Assembly (NCBI GenBank): GCA_030450655.1
Contig: JAKDIE010000072.1
Span: forward strand, 1-6,837
Direction of reading: 5' to 3'
DNA from: Ruaniaceae bacterium
GTDB lineage: Bacteria; Actinomycetota; Actinomycetes; Actinomycetales; Actinomycetaceae
Length of the DNA stretch: 6,837 nt
In this document: positions 6,308 through 6,837 of the stretch, in pieces
Layout of the letters: the number at the start of each line of letters is the position of its first letter
Numbering within the stretch: position 1 is the stretch's first letter
Notes under the pieces: generated by a model
Seen by the model: the letters and a program-made list of their open reading frames with translations, nothing else
Databases searched by the model: none
What the model was told of the DNA's origin: nothing
Program-made: the position numbers and the translations under genes

Positions 6308-6340
6308 GGTGGGGCGCCCGAGTGCCGTGGGCGCCCCACC
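6308..6340 (-). terminator. Perfect 12-bp hairpin between binding-protein and permease genes
   Basis: 6308-6319 (GGTGGGGCGCCC) and 6329-6340 (GGGCGCCCCACC) are perfectly complementary around a 9-nt loop. It starts 5 nt after the binding-protein stop. No T-run follows on either strand. In binding-protein-dependent ABC operons such a hairpin often gives partial termination or 3'-end protection, so that the binding protein is made in excess over the membrane subunits; that role here is inferred. Confidence 0.75.
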
Positions 6341-6345
6341 ACGTT

Positions 6346-6837
6346 CTAGTTGGACGCTTCGAGGGCGTCCGCGAAGGAGTTCAGGAACTCCGTGTAGGTC
6401 TGGATCGACTCGTTGGTGTACGTGTCCGCCGGCATGTACACGATGTTGCCCTCCACCACGGCGGTGGTGTTCATGAGCGGGCCCGCGGGGTTCTCCACGA
6501 TCTCCGCTCCGGCAACGTAGTCCGGCTCGTCCATCACGGCATCGCGGTCCATCACGAGGATCCACGTGGGGTTCGAGGCGGCGATCGCCTCGGGGGAGAT
6601 GTCATCACCCTGGTGATCGTCCGATCCCTCCTGCTCGAGTGCCGGCGTGAGCCCGAGGCTCTCGAAGACCCACCCGAGCGTGCGGCCGGATCCCGGAGCG
6701 ATGTAGCCGATGTTCCCACCCGAAGTGATCACACCCATCACTGTGTCAGCAGGATCGTACGCCGCACGGACGCGCTCGAGGGCCGCGTCGAGAGCTCCGC
6801 TGAGCTCGGCGGCCTCGGCCTGCTTCTTCAGCGCCTG
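6346..6837 (-). CDS. Siderophore-binding protein of the ABC importer (FatB/CeuE/VctP/YclQ-like), C-terminal part
   Basis: This is the C-terminal 163 residues of an extracytoplasmic, probably lipid-anchored, ferric-siderophore-binding protein; the gene runs off the right edge, so the signal peptide and N-terminal lobe (roughly half of a usual protein of about 310-340 residues) are not seen. The visible part begins inside a charged helix (QALKKQAEAAEL), which fits the long interdomain helix of this two-lobed fold. It continues with VMGVITSGGNIGYIAPGSG, typical of the 'visible, glycine-rich, GPGSR-like' strand of the C-lobe, then GWVFESLGLTP, DISPEAIAASNPTWILVMDR and NTTAVVEGNIVYMPADTY, and a final amphipathic helix ending EASN. 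The frame is open to position 6837, so the internal GTG/ATG codons near 6741 are not the start. It is first in the importer operon; the promoter and any iron-responsive operator lie outside the window. Confidence 0.93.
   Translation of the reverse strand, partial: QALKKQAEAAELSGALDAALERVRAAYDPADTVMGVITSGGNIGYIAPGSGRTLGWVFESLGLTPALEQEGSDDHQGDDISPEAIAASNPTWILVMDRDAVMDEPDYVAGAEIVENPAGPLMNTTAVVEGNIVYMPADTYTNESIQTYTEFLNSFADALEASN

Noticed and set aside
6286..6342. Upstream GTG start of the first permease
   Set aside because: The added residues are encoded by the 12-bp hairpin, do not resemble the family, and the GTG has no ribosome binding site and lies 3 nt from the binding-protein stop.
1..6837. 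tRNA, rRNA, CRISPR array, insertion sequence or attachment site
   Set aside because: I looked on both strands and saw no cloverleaf, spaced direct repeats, transposase motifs or terminal inverted repeats with target duplications.

Overview
The window is GC-rich, densely packed actinobacterial DNA. Evidence for this is the GC-biased third codon positions, frequent GTG starts, short start/stop overlaps and the protein types (RsfS, a PLDc_N/SHOCT membrane protein, a proline-rich single-span membrane protein). An Actinomycetales/Actinomycetaceae-like host is my inference. The sequence alone does not fix the genus.

Left part, plus strand (1-1068): a proline-rich protein with an 18-residue tandem repeat and one C-terminal membrane span overlaps by 4 nt the ribosomal silencing factor gene rsfS. 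A GC-rich hairpin follows rsfS. Next comes a haem catalase gene (katA-like, 1139-2599) with a strong ribosome binding site, closed by a large inverted repeat at 2613-2653. Middle part, plus strand (2708-3474): a two-gene unit encoding a small PLDc_N-SHOCT membrane protein and a META-like lipoprotein, overlapping by 1 nt.

Right part, minus strand (3478-6837): a siderophore-type iron ABC importer of the Fat/Ceu/Vct/Ycl class. In transcription order it holds a substrate-binding lipoprotein (5' end outside the window), a 12-bp hairpin, permease 1, permease 2 and the ATPase. The two permeases overlap by 8 nt and the second permease and ATPase by 4 nt. The binding protein would capture a ferric siderophore outside the cell, the two FecCD permeases would form the channel, and the ATPase would drive import. 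The promoter and any DtxR/IdeR iron box lie beyond the right edge. The importer operon converges on the META-like lipoprotein gene with only 3 nt between stop codons.

Most of the window is ordinary core or accessory actinobacterial content, and I see no convincing undescribed multi-gene system. The most notable anomaly is in the ATPase gene. A run of 12 C (12 G on the coding strand), next to C7 and G5 runs, encodes a Gly/Arg-rich insert between the D-loop and the H-loop. Two unusual residues also precede the Walker A motif. This is either a sequencing/assembly artefact or a hypermutable homopolymer that could switch the gene on and off. No intergenic stretch exceeds about 110 nt.
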